Assembly: GCA_022539475.1 (NCBI GenBank)
Contig: VCMS01000351.1
Span: 38,530 to 93,730 of the forward strand
Reading direction: 5' to 3'
DNA from: Gracilaria domingensis
Lineage: Eukaryota > Rhodophyta > Florideophyceae > Gracilariales > Gracilariaceae
Length of the DNA stretch: 55,201 nucleotides
The notes under the pieces are model-generated. The model made no database searches and was not told where the DNA came from. It saw nothing but the letters and a program-made list of their open reading frames with translations. The translations under genes and the position numbers were made by a program. Each line of letters begins with the position of its first letter. The stretch's first letter is position 1. Shown here piece by piece: positions 30,234 through 41,146 of the stretch.

Positions 30234-32558
30234 TTAAATATTCTCCTCCTGGTCTTCCATCTCGTGCTCATTTTCCACGCCTCCCCCGTCTCGTGCCCTA
30301 CTTTGTTCACAGACATTCGGATTACAATCGATCACATTATTATCTCTGATTTCATCGATTGCTCTTATAGGTAAGTATACGCGATCCCGTCGGTCACAAT
30401 TCCCAATATAGCATTCTAATACGGCTCCAAGATGTTCCGTAATCTCTTCCACGAAAAAATCTTCTCGAACAGCTTTATATAGATTCCTTTTAGACCGTAT
30501 CCAGTATGCCACAGTTCCCACACGGCCATCATTTCCATGGGGTGGATCTTGAGCCATTGAGTCGTTTCTGAACTTCGTTCCAAACTTCTGCTCCATTTTC
30601 ATTCGTACAGCCATCAGTATACTTTCCAATGCCTGTGCAACATACTTTCCGAAAAGGTTGGAGAACAACACCTGCATTTTACCCCCCCGCACTCCTTCAA
30701 ACTCTGTAGCTCGAACAACTGAGGCGATCCAAGCGTCTAGACGCGTCAACTACACTATTGTGCCATCCAATGGGTCCTTATTACCCGCATTTCTCGAATC
30801 CTTTTGGTTCACATCGTAACCCATAAACTCCCGTAGGACCTGTAGGCTTAGAACGTTTCTAAACAGCAAGTCTTGCGGCTTGTTATCTTCGCCACGGATT
30901 TTGAACCCGGAAAATGATATGTCCTCTCTTTTGGATGTTCTTCATGTGGAGAGAATCTCACACCTTTTTGTATCTAGCGGCAGAAGCTTCTCCCGTAGTT
31001 CCTCTGCTTGTTTTAGGTATATGCTCCTCTTCCTCTCATGAGATGGTGTCTTCACCAACATGTCACACCCTAGCCTCATCAACAACTTCTCCTTTGCATG
31101 GCGTTTTCGAACCCCCACTGCATCGCTCAAGGTCTGCTTCAACCTCTTCCGTAAGCACATGTCGTTGGTCGGCTGTCTGATGCAGTCTTCTTCCATCTTC
31201 ATCTCCCGGATGGATTCCCAACGAGGTTTCATTACCTCCGTCTCCATGATTTGCATCAGCAAGTTATGACCCGTACCACGAATCGATGGAGTATACGCTC
31301 TCATCTCCATCGCGACCTCCATTGGACAGCGTGGAACAATCTCTTTCCCATCAACGACCAAGACACTGTACTCAGTCTCAGGTCCGAGTGTTTCACTTCG
31401 ATTCCCCCAGTTTCTCGCCGATGAACTCATCTCGAAGCACAATTTCCTTGTCTCGTCTTTCGCATATCGCAGTGTGGACTCGTATACTCTCTTCGCTACC
31501 CCTACATACGCGTCATTCACATCAATCTCGTATCTTTTCCTTCCCCTGTGCGATTCACGCTCCCTCCGTGTTGCTCCTCGCTTTAGTGCCTCTTTAAGTG
31601 ATTGTATTAGAACATCTTGCTCCTTTATCTTTAGCTCTAGTTCCGTCAAGCTTTTCTGTTCTATTCTTACGCTCATCTTCAGACTTTCATTATCCTCGGT
31701 TGCTCGAAAGAGATCCGCTCTCAAGTCTCCAATGTGGTCCAACAGCTCGTAGCGCGGCGTTAGGATTTCATTTTCTTCACCTTCTTCGTCTATACCAGCA
31801 AGAGCACGAGATGGAAGCGTACGGTTAATTTTCCGGCAACCTGCCCCATTACGACCCCTTTCGTTCCATGTCTCTCTCGGTAATTCTGACCCCACCTCTG
31901 TCCGTTCCCTACGCATCTTGCCAAAGGAAATCGAAGTCGAACCCTTCCTTCTCATTTGATTGAACCTATTCTGCGATGGTACGACCGTACGAGGAGCAGG
32001 CTGTATCTCGTCGATTTCTTCCTCGTTCGTACGACGTTCGGGATGAATGGAATCGTCTCCATTCCGGAAACTCTTCCTCGACCGTGCGGGTGCAGGTACA
32101 GAGGACTGTATATAATCGACTTTTACCTCGTCACTAGCACGATCGGCATGAAGGGGATCGTTCCGATTTTTGATCTCCCTTCGCAATGTTGCGAGCGCAC
32201 GTACAGTGGGATGTATATCATCGGCTTCTTCTTCGTCCTCACTACGTAGAGGTTCAATGGAATCGTTTGTAATGCACCTCGTCCTACCAGGTGAGATTGC
32301 TCTTTCATGTCTGTCTAACTCTTCTTCGATGACATTGTTTCTCAAATTTCTTGTCCTTCTTCCTTTCGCTTTCGTACGTCTCTCGGCAACATTCTCTTCT
32401 ACATTCGCATGATCGATTATTCTTGGCACTTCCTCTGCAGCCATGTGTCGTGTAATCGGCCCCCGCACTGAGGTGTGATGTAGTAACACTACTTTGCTCT
32501 CTGTCAGTTCCGTTGTGGTCGTAGTAACACCCAGCTTCGGTTTTGGTTTTGCCTTCAA
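30234..32558 (-). pseudogene. Companion ORF of the Plavaka-like element (coiled-coil, tandem repeat)
   Basis: A 538-residue frame (32558-30942) and a 171-residue frame (30749-30234) lie in the same register. They are separated by a TGA at 30942-30944 and a TAG at 30751-30753, so one gene of about 775 codons with two nonsense mutations is likely. It is charged. Three 35-residue tandem repeats lie at residues 98-202, and a coiled coil at about 280-330 (LRADLFRATEDNESLKMSV). The C-terminal part is richer in hydrophobic residues and may be folded. I recognise no domain. It ends 28 bases from the transposase end, tail to tail, as second genes of such transposons often do. Confidence 0.6.
31953..32267 (-). 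repeat. Three 105-bp tandem repeats inside the companion ORF
   Basis: The protein units begin NDSIEPLRS, NDPLHADRA and DDSIHPERR, each 35 residues long, with a D(Y/E/D)I-(H/Q)(P/S) block in the middle. The period is exactly 105 bases, so the reading frame is kept. The units have diverged by point changes. Confidence 0.9.
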
Positions 32559-33224
32559 AGCCCAGAGTGCTGCCTTCGAACCAGACTTCTTTCCAGTAAG
32601 CCCGACACGGGGAGCTCGTCGTCGAGTGCTTCTTTTGGTCGCGGCAGGCCGAGGGTTCTTCCGCTTAGCGACGCCAATACCATATTGCGGGGTTGTTTGG
32701 GATCCCTTCGTCTCTGGGTCGTCCGCGTTGCTGGATTTTTGTGGAGCATGATTTCACTTCAAAATCGCGTGAGAAGAAAGGGATTATGTTCGGATTATGA
32801 AGTGGGGAAACGGAAGCTTCTGGAGTTCTGCTCGTAGTGTGGGGTGAAAAAGCGGAAGGGAGGAAGCTTGTCAATCCTTTGCAGCAGGTGATGGAGACCT
32901 TCAGTGGTTCTTGAGCCCTGAGTGAGCTGGTCCATTCCTGTAGCAGACATTCATACCAATTCTCCACATTTCCCATGGCCGTATTTTTCATTGGCTGTGT
33001 TCTATGTGCCAGGTCCGTCTGTTGGGTCCCTTCATGATGAAGGTCCTCTTTTCCTTAGTCCAACCTCCCGGGTGTGAGGTGTTAATTCTGAGGTGTTTCT
33101 TTTGAGATGGTAGCTCTGACCGCTGTGAAGTATTCTTAGTAGCTCTTTGCTTAGCACGACAATGTGTCCTTGTGCCATGTTGTCGATTCCTGCAACAATA
33201 GGCTTACTAGAATGATGAATTCAT
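32559..33224. other. Noncoding region between companion ORF and SET-like domain
   Basis: About 660 bases form the upstream region of the companion ORF and the 3' flank of the methyltransferase/SET gene. Small frames exist without motifs. The right border of the Plavaka-like element should be here, but I could not find terminal inverted repeats matching the left side. Confidence 0.5.
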
Positions 33225-33845
33225 TCAATAAATGACGCAGTAGTTATGAAATACACTGCAATATTTTGTACTACGTAAAAATATATATTCTACATACAGT
33301 TCGTCCTGTTCATGAATACTCTTTGTAGCCATCACCAACAGTATTCTATAGCTTGCGAGTGTACCCAATGTAGTAGCTTGATGCTCGGAGGGCTGTCGAA
33401 TAATAAAGTTTGGTAAGCGGCCTTGGTAAGACTCCATCTCGGCCAAATCCTTCTCTTCGTTCCCATCCCGGTACGAAGCATCACTGATGTAGGCTGCTAT
33501 ACAGAAAGGAGCGGGTACTACCCAGGCAATCGCAGTATTTATTTCGGAATCATAGTGAGGAAGCGTGCTGTACATCTTCCCTTTCAGCTTTACTTCCATG
33601 CAATACCTCCTGAAACGAGAAACGGTGGCACCGAGCACTCCGCTTCCGTATTTCATCTGTTTTGCATTGCGTCGGCTTATGTCATGATATACCAATGTCC
33701 CATAGAAGTACCCCACAACCTCTCCTTCCGAGAACGATCTACTACTGAACACTCCATCTCCACTTATGGGGTTTTTGATGTTTGATTTCTTCCTGTACAA
33801 CCATAAACCTGCTGCTTCAGCGGCAAGCAGAGTCTGTATATACAT
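33225..33845 (-). other. Domain: SET-like protein methyltransferase
   Basis: This 206-codon frame shows GDGVFSSRSFSEGEVVGYFYG, like the GxGvfa-r-i-kGe-i-eY-G start of SET domains. It then shows CIAAYISDASYRDGN with LPNF (the NHSC-PN region, degenerate) and MATKSIHEQDELYVEY (A-x-I-x-x-xEL-x-x-Y). The NHSC Cys and Asn are not conserved, so catalysis is uncertain. It probably forms the C-terminus of the fusion protein, although a separate ORF is possible. Confidence 0.65.
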
Positions 33846-34062
33846 CGTCTCCCATGCGACTTAGAGATTCAGAGGCCACTCGTGCACCGGTTTCTCCTTG
33901 TGCTGCGGGATGATACTAGGTTCTCTCCAGAAAGTTGCGATGTAGGAATTGATATGAAACGGGAAACATTGGTATGGCAGGAATCCTTTCCGTGCAATCC
34001 ATATACGCGAGGTTCTTTGCTTGCTTCTTTTCCGGGAACTTTGTCTGTACTAAGTACAAGGC

Positions 34063-34900
34063 TTAAACGACCTCATTACTGACAGTTATTTTTGCGTTGA
34101 ACTCGTTACCCCAAATCTTCCTCGCATACATCACTACAGCATTTTGTTCAGCATGAGCGAAGCACTGCTCATCCCTCTCACATCTAATGAAGCGTCGGGG
34201 CTCTTCCATGTCCATGCGCGCCAAGGCACGGGAAAATGTTCCACTATAGGGATCAACCACAACGTCGCCGGGATTTGAGAACCTGGCAATGAGTTCCTTT
34301 AGCAGTGCCCTCGGTTTCTGTTCGGTACCTGATCGATAATGCAGTAGTGCCCGGAGTACTGCGTGGGAACGTAATTGAAATTCTTGTAGTTCACCATCAC
34401 CTTCTGCTCCTCGTACGCGTTTCCCTTCCGGACTCCGTGCACGGCATACTCAGTTGCAGAGAACAACCGTGTTTTGTTCCTTCCGGGGTTCTTCAAAGTG
34501 TGCGTACGAGAGCGAATGAATTGCATCGGTGTGGGGTCGACTAAGAACGAAGCACTTTGCCTCTCCACTGCATTCTCCGATTTGGGCTCACGTAGAATCT
34601 CCTCCCAGTCCACGAACTGTTCGATAATACAGAACATTATAAAATGACCGCCAGGGCGAAGCATTGAGGCCATCATTTCTGCAGGATTAACCATATCTTC
34701 GTCGAAAAGCTCATCATGCTCACTGTCACATATACCATAAGGCAGGTCCGTGAGTAGGAGTTGAACATTGCCCTCTAGGGAATTATCGGAAGGGAACAGT
34801 GTACCATGAGCCTCCACTAACTCTTCATAACCAACGCAATGCATACAGAACTGTTGCTCCATGTTCTCTTTGACCACACCGAGAGCCTTCGTCGTCCTTA
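34063..34900 (-). other. Domain: permuted amino-DNA-methyltransferase
   Basis: Motif IV is LLLTDLPYGIC (residues 289-299 of the 35624-34299 frame), a DPPY variant with Leu at position two. It is followed by MLRPGGHFIMFC, typical of the next strand. After a frameshift near 34320 comes KELIARFSNPGDVVVDPYSGTF (split by that shift) with the FxGxG-like motif I, then the acidic E/D of CERDEQCF. Motif IV before motif I is the beta-class order of N6-adenine/N4-cytosine enzymes. Base specificity cannot be read. Confidence 0.78.
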
Positions 34901-36310
34901 CCTCGCCAAAGTCGTGAGGTGGAAGAATACCATCAGGAACATTATAAAAGGGGTGCGCTCTATCTTCGTCATCATCCGTGTCGTTTATGACAATGAAATC
35001 CACCGGACCCGGGTCTGCACCGGATATTTTACCGGATGTTTTACCCACCGCCCTAGCCATTGGCGTGGAGGAAATGGTTCTCTGTGCCCTAACCGTATCC
35101 TCAATCTTCACCGTGACCGTGTTCCTTCCTTCCTGACGTCCTGACAGAGTGGCCCGGGATGGCTGCTGGGAAGGTCTCAGGTTCAGATGGACAATAGCGG
35201 TACGAAGAGTAGCAAAATACTCATCGTAGAAAGCATCTAAACGAGATGGAAAGAGTGTCCGAAGTTTGCTTCGAAAGCCTTTCAGCAGTTCCCACTTGGT
35301 AGTAGCGGGCATTTTGTACAAAACTCCGCTTAAGACAACCTCTTTCAAATCGGACAGGAACTCTTTTGACAAATCCCTTAGTTTGGTATCTATATCATCC
35401 GAAAGGGTGTGAACCCAAGGCACAGTAGCGTTGACCTCTGTGGTTGGCTTCACTTCGATCCCCAATGCGTTGAACACCGATGCTGGGCTGTATCCGGAAG
35501 AACAGGACTCAATTGCGCCGAAAGAAAGCGTCGCTTTCTCCATGGCAAGAAACGGTAACAGCATTTGTTCTGCGTCACGAAACCCAAGACTGGAAGCAAA
35601 GGAATCCCATTCTAGACATACCATTTACACAGCATAACCCATCCGCCTTATGTGCGCTTGGTTTGACATGACGAAACCATCAACAAACGGTACCTGTCTC
35701 ATAGAACCTGTTGCAGTCCTCGCCTTCTTCGCAACTGGAAGTCGCCTCTTCATAGTGACACGCTTCACTAGGGATAGATAGAGCAACAGGTGAAAACGAG
35801 TAGCAGGCTCAATCCGGAAGGTAGTTTTCTCGTCTGCTTGGATCCGGGACCATGCTCTTTGAATAAGTCATTCCAGAACACACGCTCCATAAAAGAATTC
35901 CCGCCATCCACATTCTTATCCAAACTCCATTCGAAAAGATCCCTAGCCCGACGATCCTCACTCCAGTCATCCACGTCAATGATACGGATATACTTGTAGA
36001 CCCGACTTATGAACCTAATATCGGTACTTATCTTCACCAGCTCCTGCGGCGTATAGTTCGCGTACGTGCTCTTCGTAATATTCGTGAGAAATTGCCGTGC
36101 ACAAGCCAGATTGGCACAGTTTGCGACAGCGTACTCAACGAGAGCCATGTACCCAACCTGAGGATGGGAACCAATGCCGCCTCGAGGCGCCGCAAACGAG
36201 TCTCTCAGCTCGAGAAGTATGCTGAACAAACGAAGGAACCGGGTCGCCCTAATATCCTTCTCACCGGAGCTAGACTCCGTAGATGCCACGAAAGATGCGG
36301 TAGTAAACAT

Positions 36311-37038
36311 CGCTCTGCTGTTAAGACCACAGAAAGGTCTGTTTTCGACGGGCGCCAGGTAACTCTCGCAAGAACTCGCGAAAGCGGAATATACAGTGGC
36401 GATGAAACTCGCTGGAGGAGTTCCCGAAATAGTAGTAGACGGCGGTGATGTTATTCTAATTTCGTCTTTGAGCGGGTGTTAGTCGTACGCAGGAGGGTGT
36501 GAATAGGGTTGCGAGAGCGGATATAGAAGGCAGACTTGTGTAGAATCACCTAGTAGTGACCCCCCTGGTGCCCGGATGCGACGTGTTCAAACCGCGGTCT
36601 GGACCGCGGTCAGCAGTCGAGTTCATAGCCGAGATCATGTCCATCATGGCCATGATCTCGGCTATGAACTCCGCTGACCGCGGTCCAGACCGCGGTCTGA
36701 ACACGTCGCATCCGGCTGCCAGAGAAGGGTACCAGAGGGGAACCGTGGGGGTTGATAATGCTGTCTGGTATGCATCTAAACCTTCTACACCGTTTCTAAC
36801 CGCCTATACCACTCTTTCAAAGTGATGCGAATGTTCACGCGAGCATTTCCACGTGCTGCACCACAAATCTGGGATACGAACGGGTGCGACACTTCAACCG
36901 ACAGCGAAACGTGTACCGTGTTCAAACCGAGCGGTTGCACCGTTTGCTGACGTGATCAGAGCATTATACGATTACCGCTTTGTTCTGCATTCAAGCTTTA
37001 TAGGTTTTTCACGAAGCTAAATTCAAACAGGCTATATA
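36311..37038. promoter_or_regulatory. Divergent intergenic region of gene pair, copy 1
   Basis: About 730 bases separate the two divergent starts. The centre is a palindrome (36572-36715). A TATATAA box lies at about 37031-37037, directly against the ATG at 37039, so the true start may be further downstream. No similarity to the copy 2 intergenic sequence is visible by eye; only the palindromic design is shared. Confidence 0.55.
36572..36715. repeat. Long palindrome between the divergent genes
   Basis: Arms 36572-36639 and 36651-36715 are complementary apart from small indels, with an 11-base loop (TCCATCATGGC). Each arm contains two ACCGCGGT palindromes separated by CTGG, and the stem runs from CCGGATGCGACGTG to GAGATCATG. 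It can form a cruciform of more than 60 bp. Confidence 0.93.
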
Positions 37039-40000
37039 ATGGAGCCAAGAGGATTGGGGAACCGGCAGATGAGGGGCTCCCGAAAGCCGCGGAAAGTTCG
37101 CCACCCCATGGCGCCGCATCTTCGAAGTGCAAAGAAGACAAAAGAAGGAGGGAAGAAGAGTAGTGAGGAAGCACAGAATCCGGAGACAAGTATGAGCTCT
37201 AACTCGGGGAAGGCGAAACCCGCACCGGGGGAAAAAGTGACGCTTCTTATCGCGGGAAATGGAGGGGACAAGGTCCCAATTGGCACGGCTGATGTGGTGG
37301 CCATCGGGTCTGCCGGCGACGGCAAAGACTATCGAATAGAAATGCATGGTCATACACTGGAAGGGAAGCCGGGAGAGGATATAGTCGGTATATGGCGAGC
37401 TGATGTATCGAAGGAACTCCATACACCGTACCCGCATCCTTTTACGTGTACGGATGAAGACTCCATTCCGAAGACCGTTGCGGACTTAAACAAGATGGGT
37501 TTCTATGCTTGAGACTTGAACTTCATGGCTTCGGGTGAGACCGTTCAGAACACCACGGCGGAGGTGCCCAGTAAGAAATCAGGGCATACCAATGCGGCGT
37601 CCAAGACAGGAGGGAAACAAGTGCGTATGGTGGAAACACCGAAACCCCCGCGAACACCGAGTGGGAAGCGGTTGTCACCTCAGATAGCCCAGGCCAAAAC
37701 ACCAGGCAAACAACAGAAGAACAAAGAGGGGAAGGAAGTACCGCCCCAAGCGCCTGGGCCTGTGCCTAAAACTCTATCTAAGCAAAAACAGGGCGGTACA
37801 AAGGTAGGAACTGCACAATTGACCACAACTCCAGAGAGTTCGGTCTCTGCATTACGGAAGCAACCAGCGATGAATGTGCAGTCTGGGTCGTCCAGAAATA
37901 GCACTGCTGAAGCGATTGCAAAAGCTGGGAGTCGCAATGGAGCTAGAATGGAAGTTGTGGATGTGGAGGAAGTGGATGATGACGACCTTTTCTTGGTGAA
38001 GGAGAATTTGGCTGGGAACGTCAATGAACTACTCGACGACGGTCATGAATAATTACCTTCGGATGATGTGAATATGAGTCTGGCCTCGCTCAAGTTCACC
38101 CTGTACCATTATGAGTACGAGTCCGTGAAGGTAGACATCGACCTAATCAGAATCCCGGACGCAACTGTGAAAGGGACAGTTCGGGAGCATGTTGAAGCTC
38201 TGAAGGCGGAGATTCGAAGGAAAGGGTTTCTTCAGGCCCTTGGAACGATGAGTGTTGCTACTTTGATCACGGGAAAGTCCGAGAAGGAGATGGTAGAGGG
38301 CAATCGCGTGAAAGTTACGTGTATCCTCATGGATGGGGTTCATCGTCTTGTGTTACTCAAGGAACTATGTGAGGAGGATGAAAACATAAAGAAACTGTGT
38401 AAAGGACTTACCGTTTCCTTATGGAGGAGAAAGGATCGACAAAACATGAAATTATGAGAGCTTCTGAGCCTGAATAATGCTTTGAACGATGGACTGAAGC
38501 AGGCGCGACTTATGAACTTCGCCTACAAGGTTCATTCCATTGTATCCTTTATAACCGCGATAGTTGAAGAGGAGAAGAAAGTGTTGAACAACATGACAAG
38601 GACCGCTGTAACGGGGGCCTTAAGTGTATGCGGAATCATAGGTCAGTACCATATCAGGCATCTATCGAGGTTTGCGGAGATGGGTTTGAAGGTGGCTAAG
38701 AGTCCTCGATTGCTGAAGCATTTGGAAAGTGTGTGTCGGGAGTATAATGAAATTGGTATAACATGTATCTCCAGTGATGAGTTCTTTTCTATGGATGAGG
38801 ACACAACCGATTTCATCGTGGACGCCCTGGCAGCATATTTTGCGAGGAGACGAGAGACCTAACTGAAGGAAGGCTTTGAAGACATACGAAAGTATTTCTT
38901 TATATGCTGCCGCTCTCTAAATGAGCTGGCCGTTGAAATATCGAAAAGAAAGAAACTCTCTCTGAAGGAAGTGTACGAGATGCAGATTGAAGGCACTAGG
39001 TTTGAGAAACTCAAACTTCGTGAGTATCTTGCGACACAGGCCGCACGACTGGAAACTGCTGTGACAAAGAAGCTCTGGGGCGGAAAGATATCTAGAAGGG
39101 TGGCTTATGCTCGTGAAAAGCTGAAGAAGTTCGTCGGGGTGGATTTCAATTCGACTGTGGGGCCGTCTGCCGTTGAAGCGGGAAAAGCGACCACGCCTAC
39201 GACACAAGTCACTAAACCGGATACTCGGGCGTCGCGATCTAAACGTGTTAAGGCGAAGAATGCCCGGGAAGACGTTCAGGAAGTGGTAAGCGACGTGGTT
39301 TTAGTGGAACCAAATGGTGCGGGGTTGAGAAGGAGCACGCGAAGAAGTCGTCGACGAAGGAAGATGATGAGCGATAACAACTCCAGGGCTCAAAAGAAGG
39401 CGAAAGTAAGCAAAGTGCCCCAAGATGAAACATTCGTCATCAATCATCTGAGTAAGCTTGGAGGGAAAGGGTTCACAAGCTTCCTCAAAGCTCATCATAT
39501 CTCCTTCAGCAGCGACACGGACTCTGATTCAGCGCCGAATGTTGAGACGCGAGAAGACGACAGGGATTCTTTCGACGACACAGTCCCGGAAATTCTACCC
39601 CCAGGGCTGAAGAAAGCAGACGAAGGACCTTACGAGAGGGGGGATTCGTGGTTGAAATTGTTGAAAGCAGTTCCTACCAAGTGGCCTGCTGGAGGTGAGG
39701 GATTAAGTCGGTATATCCGTGGATGGATGCGATACATCTCCAGAAGGAGCACCGAGGCCATTTGCTCTCGCCGAACTACTTTAAAGGAGTAAATCATGCT
39801 GTGTTTTGGCATGCTGCGTATCAGGGTCAGAAGCTTCTCGGCGAAGCGGTGGGAGGGGGGAGGTTGATGATGCCACCCTATGGGCACAGGCAGTGAAGAA
39901 AGATTCCGTCACGTATATGTATTTTGTGAACAAGAAGGCTGAGCTTCGGGAGAGAGGTTTCTGTATTTTGGAAGGCTTTGCTTGTGAGAACGACCTTTTG

Positions 40001-40924
40001 AAGATGGCTTAAAGTCCCAGCAAGCTCATTGATGGGGATGTAATCGTCGAGTTATTAGAATTTTTCAAAAAAAGTTTCGAAAAAGCCCCAGACCTCAGGG
40101 TACCAGAGAATAGAACTACATGGATTTCTATAATCAACGCTGACAATGGGAGGTATATGAAGACGAGAAGATGTATAGTGGGTGATCTGGAGAATAGACC
40201 GGAGACGCATTTGCTTGTGAAGAAGAGGACGTTGTTAGATGCTCGGCTTGGTCAGATATGTGCGGCGTTGGGGCTAAAAGACAAGAAGCAACCGAATGAG
40301 AGAATGTATGCATCGAAGACGGGAGGGAGAATCTTATGTACCGGAGTGGCTTTCCAGCGACAGTAACTACATACTGACTTCGAGACCTTGACAAACGAAT
40401 ACAAGCTGGAGGGAAAGAACTCGGGGCACTTCGTGATGGTCTCCAGAACTGTGTCGTTCCCACTTTGGATATGTGAAGGATCCCTCAGTCACTTTGCTGT
40501 AAAAGCAAAGGCATTTGAAGGGTTGGCACGAGGAAAGGTTGTGAGAAAGTTTTTTGTCCCACCTATGTCTGTGTTTATTGGGAGAGGGGATGTATTTCAT
40601 GCCGGTGCGGGCACTAAAGATGGAAGATTCCCGGAAAACCCACTGTTTTGCTACCATATGTATATGGTACCAGAGAAGTACAGTTTGCCGGATGCAGTTC
40701 ATCCGAAACACCATTTTCGACCGACTTTTGCGGAAGAAGACGACCTCATGGGAATGGAGGACAACACAGGTGGTCCTGCGGTGGACATAGAATTGGTGGA
40801 GGATGGAGAGGACGAGGACGAAGAGGATGAGTTGATGGTCGAGGAAGGAGACAGCGACGAAGAAGACGAGAACTATGAATTGCAGGAGATGGAGGAAGGG
40901 ACAGAGGATGGGGAGGAGAACTGA
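37039..40924 (+). pseudogene. ParB-like / 2OG-oxygenase gene, copy 1
   Basis: One reading frame runs from 37039 to 39792, interrupted by in-frame stops at 37510, 38050, 38455 and 38860. A frame change near 39738 leads to a second register that carries stops at 40010 and 40364 and ends at 40924. Order: N-terminal domain (VTLLIAGNGGDKV...), Ser/Pro-rich linker, ParB-like domain with DGVHR near 38331, a helical domain (NFAYKVHSIVSFI), a basic linker (RRSTRRSRRRRK), then a C-terminal oxygenase-like domain. That domain has HTD (about 40371), GRGDVFHAG and YHMYMVPE. An Arg expected before YHMYM is Cys here. An acidic tail follows. Homology to copy 2 holds throughout. Confidence 0.8.
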
Positions 40925-41146
40925 ACGAGCCATGAATTTATGATTTTATGATATTGCAGTTGACGAGTGGATATTCGGAGATGTCGTCACCATGTTTTGT
41001 TGTTGTTGAAGATATTGATTGTTGTTTTGCGTAAAAACATATGTCACAAGTGCTATATATATGTTCAAATGTTTCCACAAAGGGAGTTCATTAAGAAAGA
41101 GTTAAATGTTTGTTCTTTACCTATTTACTACTAATAATTATCGTAG
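40925..41146. other. Short intergenic region
   Basis: About 220 AT-rich bases lie between the oxygenase-like gene and the membrane protein gene, which converge here. Nothing specific was recognised. Confidence 0.5.

Larger units (their letters stand above)
33225..36310 (-). pseudogene. DNA methyltransferase-SET fusion gene, copy 1
   Basis: Minus-strand blocks spell one protein of about 1,000 codons: a unique N-terminal domain (36310 to about 35000), an amino-DNA-methyltransferase (about 35000-34063) and a SET-like domain (33845-33225). The N-terminal part is homologous to the gene at 53678, for example SFASSLGFRDAEQMLLPFL against CFAAHLGYTNVQHMVKPYI. The frame is broken near 35830, at a TAA around 35625, near 34320 and between 34062 and 33846. 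Blocks on both sides of each break remain recognisable, so decay is recent. It is divergently paired with the ParB-like/oxygenase gene at 37039. A role in marking the element's own DNA and chromatin is inferred. Confidence 0.75.

Noticed and set aside
37039..40924. Programmed stop readthrough or recoding in the oxygenase gene
   Set aside because: The stops are of mixed type (TGA, TAA), have no shared context, and the partner copy lacks them; ordinary decay is simpler.
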